Source: Flavobacteriaceae bacterium (GTDB lineage Bacteria; Bacteroidota; Bacteroidia; Flavobacteriales; Flavobacteriaceae). From it: a stretch of 8,628 nt of DNA. The notes under the pieces were generated by a model. The model saw only the letters and a list, made by a program, of their open reading frames with translations. It was not told where the DNA came from and did not search any database. The position numbers and the translations under genes are program-made. Position 1 is the stretch's first letter. Every line of letters begins with the position of its first letter. This document shows, one piece after another, positions 1 through 6,118 of the stretch. The DNA is taken from contig JAAZUX010000024.1 in the NCBI GenBank assembly GCA_018623955.1, positions 1 through 8,628 of the forward strand, in the 5' to 3' direction.

Positions 1-15
1 ATTTGTAGACCACAT

Positions 16-88
<73 letters not shown>

Positions 89-98
89 CTAAAACATT

Positions 99-138
99 AA
101 AACGGTTATACTATTATAAAAGTGTAGCCGTTTTTATT
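99..138 (+). terminator. Rho-independent terminator of tRNA-fMet
   Basis: A 12-bp stem, AAACGGTTATAC (100-111) with GTGTAGCCGTTT (122-133), has two T-G wobbles and a 10-nt loop, and is followed by a T-rich tail. It sits 11 bases after the tRNA. The same hairpin recurs at 1652-1686 and, degenerate, at 3821-3849. Confidence 0.85.
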
Positions 139-225
139 TATAAAAATTTCGTTCAAACACTGTCAAAGATTAATATAAGAGTTTATCGAGATTATTTTAC
201 CTAATTTCACTCTCCACAAAAATCT

Positions 226-1461
226 ATGAAAAAAACAAAATTAATTATCACCATTTTCTTGTTGCTTACTACCATTTTAGGGAAAGCACAATCTAGATAT
301 AATGTAATCTATGAAAAACAATTAGGACAAAATTTTGCTGGAGAAAATATAAATGCAGGTTTTCATTTACTCGATTATGCAGACTCATTATTCATCCCAA
401 AAAAAATAATTAAAACTGAAAATAATTTCGCTAAAGTGATTAACCCTATTTTTCGTTTTGGTAAACTATTCTTAAGCAATTATCTAATAACAGATTATGC
501 AATGACAATGAATCATGAAAGATTTGGTCATGGATATAGAATGCTAGAGGCAGGTGGTTCTATTGATAAAATTGTTTACAATATGCCTCCGCCTTTCACC
601 AATGAATTCTCCTACATAAACTCCACTTACCCTCAAAATTTTACCATACAACAAGAATTAATGTATCGTCTAGGTGGTTCTGAAACTAATCTTGTTTTAA
701 CCGATATAATGCGTAAGAACATATTGTTAGATGAAAGATTCAATTACAATTTTGGCCTTGCCTATCTATATGGAAGCAATGATATGCCAGGCTACACAGC
801 CTTTGTTACTAATCCAGCTGCTGACCCGATACAATACAGGCAAAATATAAATCAGCTATATGGTGCTGAATTACTTACTCGGGAGAAAATGCGAACTTAT
901 TCATTCATTGCTCTATTGACTGATCCCATAAATTTTTACGCCTTCAAGTCTGTCTTTTACGATTATATCATTAAAGGTAGACATAGCTCCAGAATAGGAA
1001 TGATAAAACTGAGCAATAGACTTAAATATTTGCCAAGGTTTAGATTTGAATACACCCCTTATGGTCCAGAATTGGTATATCAAAATTACTTTAAGTTAAA
1101 TTCTAAATTAATGCTGTTTAGTTTTAGTCATTCAGACCCAAATTTACCCAACTCATGGCGAGTCGCAGCAAATATTTGGAACCTAAAATCATCCGATAAT
1201 CTATCATTTAATTTATCAGGACAAATTTGGAATCAACCAAATATTGAGTTTTATCAAAATGACAAACTTATAGCATATGAGGGCTTTGGAGGTCAATTTA
1301 TGTCTACTGTTAATTATGACATTAACAAAGACAATAACCTTTATGGGTTTACACTTCAAGTAGGATATAAATCAACAGGATACGCAATTGGAGAACAATT
1401 AAATAAGGGATTAATAATTAGAGGAGGTTTGACTTTTAAATTAGGAAATAAAAGCCTGTAG
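226..1461 (+). CDS. Secreted protein with HE-x3-H motif, probable outer-membrane/periplasmic, function unknown
   Basis: A 411-residue protein with a clear signal peptide: a Lys-rich start, a hydrophobic stretch at about residues 5-18, and likely signal peptidase I cleavage after the Ala of GKAQS (about residue 21). Around residues 96-103 it has NHERFGHG, an HE-x3-H metal-site-like motif (H97, E98, H102). This is not the canonical HExxH spacing. A second conserved-looking segment is RLGGSETN (148-155), whose Glu could act as a further ligand. The C-terminal half (about 270-411) alternates aromatic and polar residues in beta-strand fashion and ends in LTFKLGNKSL, which fits beta-barrel or outer-membrane packing. 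I do not recognise a named family. A membrane-associated metallopeptidase or a barrel protein are both possible. The gene stands alone between the tRNA terminator and an attC-like palindrome. No TAnnTTTG promoter is seen in the 85 bases upstream. Confidence 0.8.
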   Translation: MKKTKLIITIFLLLTTILGKAQSRYNVIYEKQLGQNFAGENINAGFHLLDYADSLFIPKKIIKTENNFAKVINPIFRFGKLFLSNYLITDYAMTMNHERFGHGYRMLEAGGSIDKIVYNMPPPFTNEFSYINSTYPQNFTIQQELMYRLGGSETNLVLTDIMRKNILLDERFNYNFGLAYLYGSNDMPGYTAFVTNPAADPIQYRQNINQLYGAELLTREKMRTYSFIALLTDPINFYAFKSVFYDYIIKGRHSSRIGMIKLSNRLKYLPRFRFEYTPYGPELVYQNYFKLNSKLMLFSFSHSDPNLPNSWRVAANIWNLKSSDNLSFNLSGQIWNQPNIEFYQNDKLIAYEGFGGQFMSTVNYDINKDNNLYGFTLQVGYKSTGYAIGEQLNKGLIIRGGLTFKLGNKSL

Positions 1462-1463
1462 AG

Positions 1464-1522
1464 AACAATGTATATAGTGCATAGCACCTTATGGGATGCT
1501 ACATAACCATACACGGAACGTT
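1464..1522. repeat. Imperfect palindrome, attC-like, just after the gene ending at 1461
   Basis: Starting 3 bases after the stop codon, nested complementary arms fold around a TTAT loop (1489-1492): CC/GG, TAGCA (1482-1486)/TGCTA (1497-1501), TGTAT (1469-1473)/ATACA (1509-1513), and outer AAC (1464-1466)/GTT (1520-1522). Unpaired extra bases lie between the arms. An imperfect palindrome bounded by AAC and GTT next to a gene's 3' end is the general plan of an integron attC site. However, the flanking bases do not fit the full RYYYAAC/GTTRRRY consensus and there is no integrase. It could equally be a dispersed Bacteroidetes palindromic repeat or an mRNA-stabilising hairpin. Confidence 0.45.
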
Positions 1523-1546
1523 ACAGTCAATATCCGAAACAATTTT

Positions 1547-1642
1547 AGTTCAACGTTTCATAATAAGGGTCATTATATGATGGGTATCAATTATATCTCT
1601 TGGAGTTAGACCTATGTTCGATATTTCCAATGAGTTATCTAC
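1547..1642. repeat. 96-bp intergenic repeat, copy A
   Basis: Aligns without gaps to 2716-2811, with 75 of 96 positions identical by hand count. The best-kept blocks are TTTCATAATAAG, GGAGTTA, ATGTTCGAT and GAGTTATCTAC. It has no open reading frame and no convincing cloverleaf. Its last bases run straight into the copy of the tRNA 3' end and terminator at 1639. The copy spacing is 1169 bp and spans the esterase gene. Confidence 0.8.
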
Positions 1643-1673
1643 TAAAACAATAAAACGGTTATACTTTTATAAA
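1639..1673 (+). repeat. Copy of tRNA-fMet 3' end and terminator left arm
   Basis: Aligns to 86-120 (last three bases of tRNA-fMet, its 3' flank and the left terminator arm), with 33 of 35 bases identical by hand count. The only differences are at 1650 and 1666. The bases before it are not recognisable tRNA. This could be an att-like scar of an insertion at the tRNA 3' end, or the remains of a second, decayed tRNA copy. Confidence 0.75.
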
Positions 1674-1690
1674 GCTTAACCGTTTTTTTA
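1650..1690 (+). terminator. Terminator-type hairpin, second copy of the tRNA terminator
   Basis: A perfect 10-bp stem, AAAACGGTTA (1652-1661) with TAACCGTTTT (1677-1686), has a 15-nt loop and is followed by a run of T. It would stop transcripts from the secreted-protein gene upstream. It is probably descended from the terminator at 99-138. Confidence 0.8.
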
Positions 1691-1742
1691 TTTGTAACAA
1701 TAATGAAAAGAAATCGTTCTGTAATAAAAAGAATAGAATCCG

Positions 1743-2618
1743 ATGAAAAAATCAATTTTACTGTTTACTTTCTTATTAACGATTCTTAGTAATTGTGAAA
1801 AAGATCAAAAAAAAAATCTAGAGGAATGTTACTCAAATAATAATGCACAGTCCATAGTTCACGATGGTGTCTATAGAGAATATATTTTATACATACCTAA
1901 TTCATATGATGGTAAATCTTCTGTTCCATTAATTTTTAATTTTCATGGTTTTGGTGGTAGTGCAAGTAATTATATGCAAGAAGCAGATATGCGCTCATTG
2001 GCAGAAGCTGACACTTTTATTTTAATCTATCCTCAAGGTAGTTGTTTAGATGGTTTATCTCATTGGAACGCTTGTCCATTAGGAGGAGACAATAAAAGTA
2101 ATGCTGATGATTTTGGATTTATTGAATCCATGATAACTGAAATCTCATCTCAGTATAATGTAGATATGGAGAGAATTTATGCTGCTGGATACTCAAACGG
2201 AGGCATGATGGCGTATGGACTTGCGAACTATAAAAGTGATTTAATTGCTGCAGTGGCGTCTGTTTCGGGAGTTATGTTAGATTGTACTGGTCCTACAAAT
2301 CATCCAATGCCAGTTGTACATCTTCACGGAGCCTCTGATGGTGTCATCCCCTACAATGGGAGTAGTGACTATAACTCTGCCCAAAGTGTGTTGGACCATT
2401 GGATTAATTTTAATAATACAGTTTTAACCCCAACCGTAACAAGTGACAACAATATTGAACATTATGTTTATGACCAAGGAGATAGTTCGGTTTCTGTTGA
2501 GCATTATAAATATATAGGCGGAGATCATGTTTGGTTTAGCGCAAATTTTCAAGGTCAGAATACATCTGAATTGGTTTGGAATTTTGTGTCGAGATATGGT
2601 ATTAATGGATTGAGATAA
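1743..2618 (+). CDS. Lipoprotein esterase, CE1 / PHB-depolymerase (LpqC) family
   Basis: A 291-residue alpha/beta-hydrolase of the family that includes extracellular polyhydroxybutyrate depolymerases, feruloyl and acetylxylan esterases and LpqC (COG3509). The N-terminus is a lipoprotein signal: a hydrophobic stretch then ILSNC with Cys18 as the likely lipidation site, so the enzyme is probably anchored outside the inner membrane or on the cell surface. The expected active-site parts appear in order: the oxyanion-loop motif HGFGGS (68-73), the nucleophile elbow GYSNGG with Ser151, the acid in HGASDGVIPY (Asp199), and the His in GGDHVW (His262). Length is normal for a single-domain member, with no extra carbohydrate- or polymer-binding module. 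The substrate cannot be told; an ester on plant or algal polysaccharide or a short polyester oligomer is likely. It stands alone between two terminator hairpins. Upstream I see no convincing TAnnTTTG promoter. Confidence 0.9.
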   Translation: MKKSILLFTFLLTILSNCEKDQKKNLEECYSNNNAQSIVHDGVYREYILYIPNSYDGKSSVPLIFNFHGFGGSASNYMQEADMRSLAEADTFILIYPQGSCLDGLSHWNACPLGGDNKSNADDFGFIESMITEISSQYNVDMERIYAAGYSNGGMMAYGLANYKSDLIAAVASVSGVMLDCTGPTNHPMPVVHLHGASDGVIPYNGSSDYNSAQSVLDHWINFNNTVLTPTVTSDNNIEHYVYDQGDSSVSVEHYKYIGGDHVWFSANFQGQNTSELVWNFVSRYGINGLR

Positions 2619-2715
2619 TGAATAGAGATCACACTAATGGATGTAAATTCTTGTCTTTTGATATGGTTCTTGTTATTAAAATTGATTCTAAAAAAATCTC
2701 TTTGTGTAAAATTTA

Positions 2716-2811
2716 AGTTGAACTTTTCATAATAAGAATCATCATGTGATGAGTGTCGATTAAGTCTTTCGGAGTTAAACTAATGTTCGATTTTTTAATA
2801 GAGTTATCTAC
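2716..2811. repeat. 96-bp intergenic repeat, copy B
   Basis: This is the partner of 1547-1642, aligned without gaps. It contains a small perfect inverted repeat, TCATCA-TG-TGATGA, that is only partly kept in copy A. Where copy A continues into a tRNA-type terminator, copy B continues into an unrelated strong terminator (2816-2841). The repeat therefore ends at the shared ATCTAC and the following sequence was exchanged. Confidence 0.8.
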
Positions 2812-2815
2812 AAAG

Positions 2816-2849
2816 AAACTCCTTGAGAAATCAAGGAGTTTTTATTTTG
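2816..2849 (+). terminator. Strong rho-independent terminator
   Basis: A perfect 11-bp stem, AAACTCCTTGA (2816-2826) with TCAAGGAGTTT (2831-2841), closes on a GAAA tetraloop and is followed by TTATTTT. It lies about 200 bases after the esterase stop codon and is the first strong stop for that transcript. Confidence 0.9.
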
Positions 2850-3014
2850 GGGTCAAGTGATACTTGCATCGTCTTGAGAACAAAATAAAAAATTAGATTG
2901 CAAAGCAATCGGAGTTTCTTTGGGCTGTTCTTCTTATTGGCCCATTCTGGAACAACGTGGAGGAATGAGTTCCGCCAGAGGCGGACAGGCAAGCCCTCAC
3001 TAATTAATAAAAAT
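2850..3014. other. Non-coding stretch with two small hairpins, more GC-rich in part
   Basis: With the repeat and terminator before it, this completes a 396-base gene-free gap (2619-3014). It holds two tight perfect hairpins: GATTGC-AAA-GCAATC (2896-2910) and TCCGCC-AGA-GGCGGA (2971-2985). The second sits in a GC-rich patch (about 2940-2998) that stands out from the AT-rich surroundings. From memory, this kind of GC-rich hairpin text is dispersed in intergenic regions of Flavobacteriia. That memory cannot be tested here. The rest (2619-2715) shows nothing I can name. Confidence 0.4.
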
Positions 3015-3227
3015 TTATGGTAATTTAAATAAATCTTCAACTTTACAATCCAAAGTTTCTGCAATTTTTAGAGCTAAAACAGTAGATGGTATATAAATAC
3101 CATTTTCAATAGCATTTATACTTTTTCTTGACACTTCAGCTGCAACCGAAAGTTCTTGCTGTGTAAATCCAGATAACTTTCTGTGCTCCTCTAAATTATT
3201 TAAGAGCTTTTTGTGGTTTCTTCCCAA
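3015..3227 (-). CDS. Small XRE-family transcriptional regulator
   Basis: A 70-residue single-domain helix-turn-helix protein of the Cro/CI (XRE) type. The HTH spans about residues 20-43 (FTQQELSVAAEVSRKSINAIENG), followed by the usual P-S...LALKIAETL and a short VEDLF tail, as in compact YgzD-like regulators. The start codon is TTG at 3227, three bases after the upstream gene's stop. No in-frame ATG exists before the conserved NNLEEHRKL region, so TTG is the best choice, and translation is probably coupled to the gene before it. Together with the membrane protein upstream it forms a two-gene unit. In such pairs the XRE protein is usually thought to control the pair, and a repeat-rich promoter at 3653-3698 offers possible operators. 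Its ligand or signal is unknown. Confidence 0.88.
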   Translation of the reverse strand: MGRNHKKLLNNLEEHRKLSGFTQQELSVAAEVSRKSINAIENGIYIPSTVLALKIAETLDCKVEDLFKLP

Positions 3228-3230
3228 GGT

Positions 3231-3632
3231 TTACTTTTTTTCAAACTCCTCAACTGCATCGGTTAACTCCTTACCTGTATTTGGGTAAAGATATCCGGCT
3301 ATCAAAGTTCCAATACCGATTAATCCAACCAAAGCTCCAACTCCTTCTAAGATTCTCCCCAGGGCCAAAAAACCAAGAAGATAGAGTCCAATACCTACAA
3401 AAATTGTAATCACTCCACTTCTACGATAATCTATGGGTTCTTTTTTTCGCTCTTCAAAAATTTTCAACAACTCCTCTACTTTAGTAGGGTCATCTAAATT
3501 TTTAGATATTTCTAAAACAGTTTCTCTCTTTCCTTTTGCATCTTTGTATTGCCAGACAAATACAGCCATTGGTATTATGATCCCAGAAAGTATTCCAAAA
3601 AGAGGTATTAAAAGTTCAGCTTGATATTGCAT
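3231..3632 (-). CDS. Small membrane protein, DUF6249-like
   Basis: A 133-residue protein with three predicted membrane segments: residues 7-27, 73-92 and 96-115. Between the first and second lies a charged cytoplasmic-type stretch with a likely helix (about 30-68: KGKRETVLEISKNL...VEELLKIFEERKKEP), and the protein ends in an acidic/Lys tail. The plan of one N-terminal helix, a charged linker, RRSG, then two Gly-rich helices matches the DUF6249 family as I know it, which lacks a defined function. It is the first gene of a two-gene unit with the XRE regulator (three-base gap). A strong Bacteroidetes promoter lies 20 bases upstream of its start codon. A membrane sensor or anti-regulator for the XRE protein is possible but is inference. 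Confidence 0.8.
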   Translation of the reverse strand: MQYQAELLIPLFGILSGIIIPMAVFVWQYKDAKGKRETVLEISKNLDDPTKVEELLKIFEERKKEPIDYRRSGVITIFVGIGLYLLGFLALGRILEGVGALVGLIGIGTLIAGYLYPNTGKELTDAVEEFEKK

Positions 3633-3652
3633 AGTTTAAATTTTTTATAAGA

Positions 3653-3698
3653 TGTAACGCAAACTTAACATTATTTTTAATGAGAAGCAAACGTTACA
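3653..3698 (-). promoter_or_regulatory. Promoter and candidate operator of the DUF6249-like/XRE unit
   Basis: On the minus strand, TTTG (3691-3688), exactly 20 nt, then TAAGTTTG (3667-3660) matches the Bacteroidetes sigma factor consensus (TTTG / TAnnTTTG). It is framed by a perfect 7-bp inverted repeat, TGTAACG (3653-3659) with CGTTACA (3692-3698). The two promoter boxes also sit in a 15-bp direct repeat (3659-3673 and 3687-3701, 13 of 15 identical, 28-bp period). This is a plausible binding layout for the XRE repressor encoded downstream. Confidence 0.7.
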
Positions 3699-3725
3699 TT
3701 AAAAAATTATTTAAAATTTTTTAAT
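3698..3725. repeat. AT-only perfect inverted repeat
   Basis: An 11-bp perfect arm pair, ATTAAAAAATT (3698-3708) and AATTTTTTAAT (3715-3725), surrounds a 6-base centre. It abuts the XRE-unit promoter on its upstream side. It could be a protein-binding site, an UP-type AT-rich element, or a weak two-way terminator. The sequence does not decide. The remainder of the gap to 3805 shows nothing else I can name. Confidence 0.5.
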
Positions 3726-3805
3726 GAGCAGTTCTAACTGATTAACAGTATCATTTAAATTCCTGAGTGGAAGGGGATTTGCTTCGGTATTTCAAAAAGA
3801 ATAAT

Positions 3806-3849
3806 CTATTATAACAATGAAACGGTTATACTGTTATTGTGTAATCGTT
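3806..3849 (+). repeat. Third, degenerate copy of tRNA 3' flank plus terminator hairpin
   Basis: The 35 bases from 3806 match the copy at 1639-1673 at 28 positions by hand count. An 11-bp hairpin, AACGGTTATAC (3821-3831) with GTGTAATCGTT (3839-3849), is kept through two G-T wobbles that only pair in a plus-strand RNA. The T tail is poor. It lies just past the end of the minus-strand metal operon. It is read as a decayed relative of the tRNA-fMet terminator and marks the far edge of the repeat-bounded region. Confidence 0.6.
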
Positions 3850-3886
3850 CATTTTAAAGTATGGTGAAATTCATTTCTTTATCTGG

Positions 3887-4384
3887 TTAGTTTAAATTAT
3901 ACTTTCTTAAACATACCAGATCAGAGTAAATATCAACAAAGGTGTTTTGGGATTTAATAAAAATTTTGCCTTTGATGATGACGGGTTGAGTTAATACGCT
4001 ACTCAAATTTACTTGTAGTTGAATTCTTTTTTGGTTGAGGTAATATGAGAGTGTTGAGAACACTGAGTCACTTGTTTTCCAAAATAATTCGGATTGTTTT
4101 TTATTTAGATTTATTGCTTTATTGAAATTTTGAAGTCCACGAATTTGGGAAAAAGTTTGTCCTCCCATTGCGTCAATTACTATTTTATTTTGCTCTGAAA
4201 GGACAAAGTAAATTTTTCTAATATTATGCCTACAGACTAGGCCTTTAATAGATTCCAATGTTGTTGAATCAAATGTCGATGTATTACCAAGGCTGGTGTA
4301 AAAGTAATTCTTGCCTTTATATTTTTTATTGATAATGGATTCTAAGCAATCTGTAGGGCATAAAAGGAATAGCGAAGCATTCAT
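3887..4384 (-). CDS. Beta-carbonic-anhydrase-like protein lacking most metal ligands (tentative)
   Basis: A 165-residue soluble protein, last gene of the minus-strand metal operon, starting 14 bases after the preceding stop. No family is obvious, but the order of segments resembles beta-carbonic anhydrases. An N-terminal strand ends in LLCPTDC (7-13), where the enzymes have the Cys-x-Asp-x-Arg ligand/dyad. YFYTSLGNTS (27-36) stands where they have the VRNAGN strand. ESIKGLVCRHNIRKIYFVLSEQNK (44-67) mirrors SLEYAV..L.V..I.VLGH..CG. QPVIIKGKIFIKSQNTFVDIYSD (133-155) mirrors the final GL.V.G..YDI.TG. If this reading is right, the second ligand pair (His and Cys of GH..CG) is replaced by SEQNK and catalysis is unlikely. 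A metal-binding, scaffold or regulatory role would then fit its place beside a COG0523 GTPase. This is resemblance judged by eye, not a search result. Being simply an unknown protein is the alternative. Confidence 0.45.
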   Translation of the reverse strand: MNASLFLLCPTDCLESIINKKYKGKNYFYTSLGNTSTFDSTTLESIKGLVCRHNIRKIYFVLSEQNKIVIDAMGGQTFSQIRGLQNFNKAINLNKKQSELFWKTSDSVFSTLSYYLNQKRIQLQVNLSSVLTQPVIIKGKIFIKSQNTFVDIYSDLVCLRKYNLN

Positions 4385-4398
4385 ATTAATGCCACATC

Positions 4399-4860
4399 TT
4401 AATTTTGAAATGGAAATGATGAATGATGAACATCAATCTTTAATTCCCCATCAATTAATTTGTATCCAAATGTATATTCTACTTTTGCTTCATTCCCATT
4501 AAGATCAGTAAAAAAGTAATTCCCCATTGAAATCGCTCTTTTTTCTTCTAATATTATTCCTGTGTTTTCAAACCTTACCTTTGTCCAAGGTTGTATTGCA
4601 AAACCTTTGTCTTCATCACAAACTCTATCGTCACCTGCAATAAAATATGACAATGCTTCAGGTTTTGTAGGTCTAAATTGCTCTCTCTCACACTTGGTTG
4701 GTTTAAACAACACAGTGCCTGCTTCAAAAGCATAACGTTCATCCAGAAATTCACTTGCGAATGCTTCACATTCTGTTCTGTTTTCTTTTAATGACCCAAT
4801 TTTTACTACGCCATTTCCCCATTTTTGTTGTACTTCTAATACTTGTTCTTTTGTTACCAT
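4399..4860 (-). CDS. NTF2/SnoaL-like small protein of the metal operon
   Basis: A 153-residue soluble protein with no signal peptide. An N-terminal helical part (MVTKEQVLEVQQKWGNGVVKIG...CEAFASEFLDERYAFEAG, 1-48) is followed by strand-rich sequence (VLFKPTK, ALSYFIAG, VRFENTGIILEEKRAISMGNYFFTD, KVEYTFGYKLIDGELKIDVHHSSFP). This order fits the cone-shaped NTF2/SnoaL-like fold, where a ligand pocket sits between helix and sheet. Candidate metal or active residues are C31, C57, C81 and the pair H145-H146. From memory, database homologues of this protein often carry the label phosphoribosyl-AMP cyclohydrolase. I see no HisI-type CHxG or similar zinc motif to support that, and think the label misleading. 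It starts 30 bases after the GTPase stop and is co-oriented with it, so probably co-transcribed. Its function is unknown. Confidence 0.75.
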   Translation of the reverse strand: MVTKEQVLEVQQKWGNGVVKIGSLKENRTECEAFASEFLDERYAFEAGTVLFKPTKCEREQFRPTKPEALSYFIAGDDRVCDEDKGFAIQPWTKVRFENTGIILEEKRAISMGNYFFTDLNGNEAKVEYTFGYKLIDGELKIDVHHSSFPFQN

Positions 4861-4890
4861 TTTAAATATAATTTTAGTTAAGATTTTTGT

Positions 4891-6108
4891 TTAAACAGGA
4901 TAAGCTCTTTCAACAGGCCAATCGTCTTTATAACCTTTTTTCCATTGTTGAGTTGCCAATTCTTTATCTGTTAGTAAGCAATTGTCCAAATGTGACCTAA
5001 TAAGGGTTTCATTCATGTTTTGCCCGATAAAAACGATTTCATTTTTACGGTCTCCAAAATGGATGTCCCAATTACTTTCGATCTGTTGCTGATTTTCCAC
5101 AAATGACATTTGTTGTATTCGGCTTTCAAAAGGCATACTACTCCACCAAACTCCGGCACTGTCCGCTTTCAATGAACCACCGGCCTGACCCCAGACCAAT
5201 GCTTGGTCTGGTCGAGAGGCTAACCAAAATAAGCCCTTACTTCTTATAATAGAGAGGGGGAAACCTTGTTGTATATAATTCCAAAAGCGAACAGGATCGA
5301 AGGGTTTTTTTGTTCTGTAAACAAAAGAAGATATCCCGTATTCTTCGGTTTCAGGTCGGTGTTCCTCTTTATTTAGCTCTTCAATCCATCCTGCACTCTG
5401 TTCTGCTTTCTCAAAATCAAATATCCCTGTATGTAATATTTCCTTCAGATTTATTTTACTGAAGGTTGATTCAATGATTTTAGCAGATGGATTTAATTTA
5501 TTGATCGTATTGCTTAAAAAAGACAATTCTTGTTTGGTTACCAGATCAGCTTTGTTTAGAATAATGACATTGGCAAACTCAATTTGGTCTGTCAATAGAT
5601 CTACAATTGTTCGATGGTCTCCTTCTATATCTGTTAAATCTCTGTCCGTTAAAGTTTCAGGACTACCAAAGTCTTTAAAAAAATTAAAGGAATCCACTAC
5701 AGTAACCATAGTGTCTATATAACTATAACGAGACAAATCAATCCCACTGTCCTCATCAATAAAAGAGAATGTTTGTGCAACCGGAATGGGCTCGCTAATA
5801 CCTGTACTTTCAATCAGTAAATAATCAAATCTATTCTCTTTTGCTAATCTCTCTACTTCTATCATTAAATCTTCACGAAGTGTACAGCATATACAACCAT
5901 TGCTCATTTCTACCAATTTTTCTTCAGTTCGGGAAAGGGTGTTTTCACTTTTTACTAGATCAGCATCTACGTTTATCTCACTCATATCATTGACAATAAC
6001 GGCAACTTTTAATCCTTCTTTGTTGTGCAGAATATGGTTGAGTAGCGTGGTCTTCCCAGACCCCAAAAATCCACTTAATACCGTTACCGGAAGTTTTCTA
6101 TTAGTCAT
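4891..6108 (-). CDS. G3E-family (COG0523/CobW) GTPase, putative zinc metallochaperone
   Basis: A 405-residue GTPase of the G3E family, related to ZigA/ZagA/YciC-type proteins that are made under zinc limitation and hand metal to client enzymes. Walker A is GFLGSGKTT (13-21). The metal site GCICC (C72, C74, C75) is the CxCC signature of COG0523. ESTG (100-103) is the Walker B/switch region, and NKAD (185-188) gives guanine specificity. A CobW C-terminal domain begins near residue 258 ([24 protein letters not shown]) and runs to the end, giving the usual two-domain length. The His-rich linker seen in some homologues is absent. It is the second gene of the operon, 10 bases after the MerC-family gene, and lies under the divergent promoter with the Fur-type palindrome. 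The subgroup assignment to zinc rests on this context. Nickel or cobalt service cannot be excluded from the sequence. Confidence 0.95.
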   Translation of the reverse strand: MTNRKLPVTVLSGFLGSGKTTLLNHILHNKEGLKVAVIVNDMSEINVDADLVKSENTLSRTEEKLVEMSNGCICCTLREDLMIEVERLAKENRFDYLLIESTGISEPIPVAQTFSFIDEDSGIDLSRYSYIDTMVTVVDSFNFFKDFGSPETLTDRDLTDIEGDHRTIVDLLTDQIEFANVIILNKADLVTKQELSFLSNTINKLNPSAKIIESTFSKINLKEILHTGIFDFEKAEQSAGWIEELNKEEHRPETEEYGISSFVYRTKKPFDPVRFWNYIQQGFPLSIIRSKGLFWLASRPDQALVWGQAGGSLKADSAGVWWSSMPFESRIQQMSFVENQQQIESNWDIHFGDRKNEIVFIGQNMNETLIRSHLDNCLLTDKELATQQWKKGYKDDWPVERAYPV

Positions 6109-6118
6109 TTAGAATATC

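Noticed and set aside
1547..1642. Repeat copy A as a decayed tRNA gene, suggested by ATGTTCGAT and the adjoining tRNA-like 3' end
   Set aside because: No matching acceptor, D or anticodon arms could be paired. Only the last few bases and downstream flank match tRNA-fMet.
2831..3064. 77-residue open frame on the minus strand overlapping the XRE gene's 3' end and the intergenic gap
   Set aside because: It runs through a terminator hairpin and two other hairpins, overlaps a well-supported HTH gene in another frame, and has no domain-like sequence.
3015..3632. Toxin-antitoxin pair (XRE plus small protein)
   Set aside because: The partner is a three-helix membrane protein with a charged linker and no toxin signature, and the gene order and sizes fit a DUF6249-like/XRE pair better.
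4311..4502. 63-residue plus-strand frame spanning the junction of the two small operon genes
   Set aside because: It is antisense to two better-supported genes and has no start signal or recognisable motif.
5474..5722. Plus-strand open frames inside the G3E GTPase gene (also 5900-6112)
   Set aside because: They are antisense shadows. The minus-strand frame carries all GTPase motifs.
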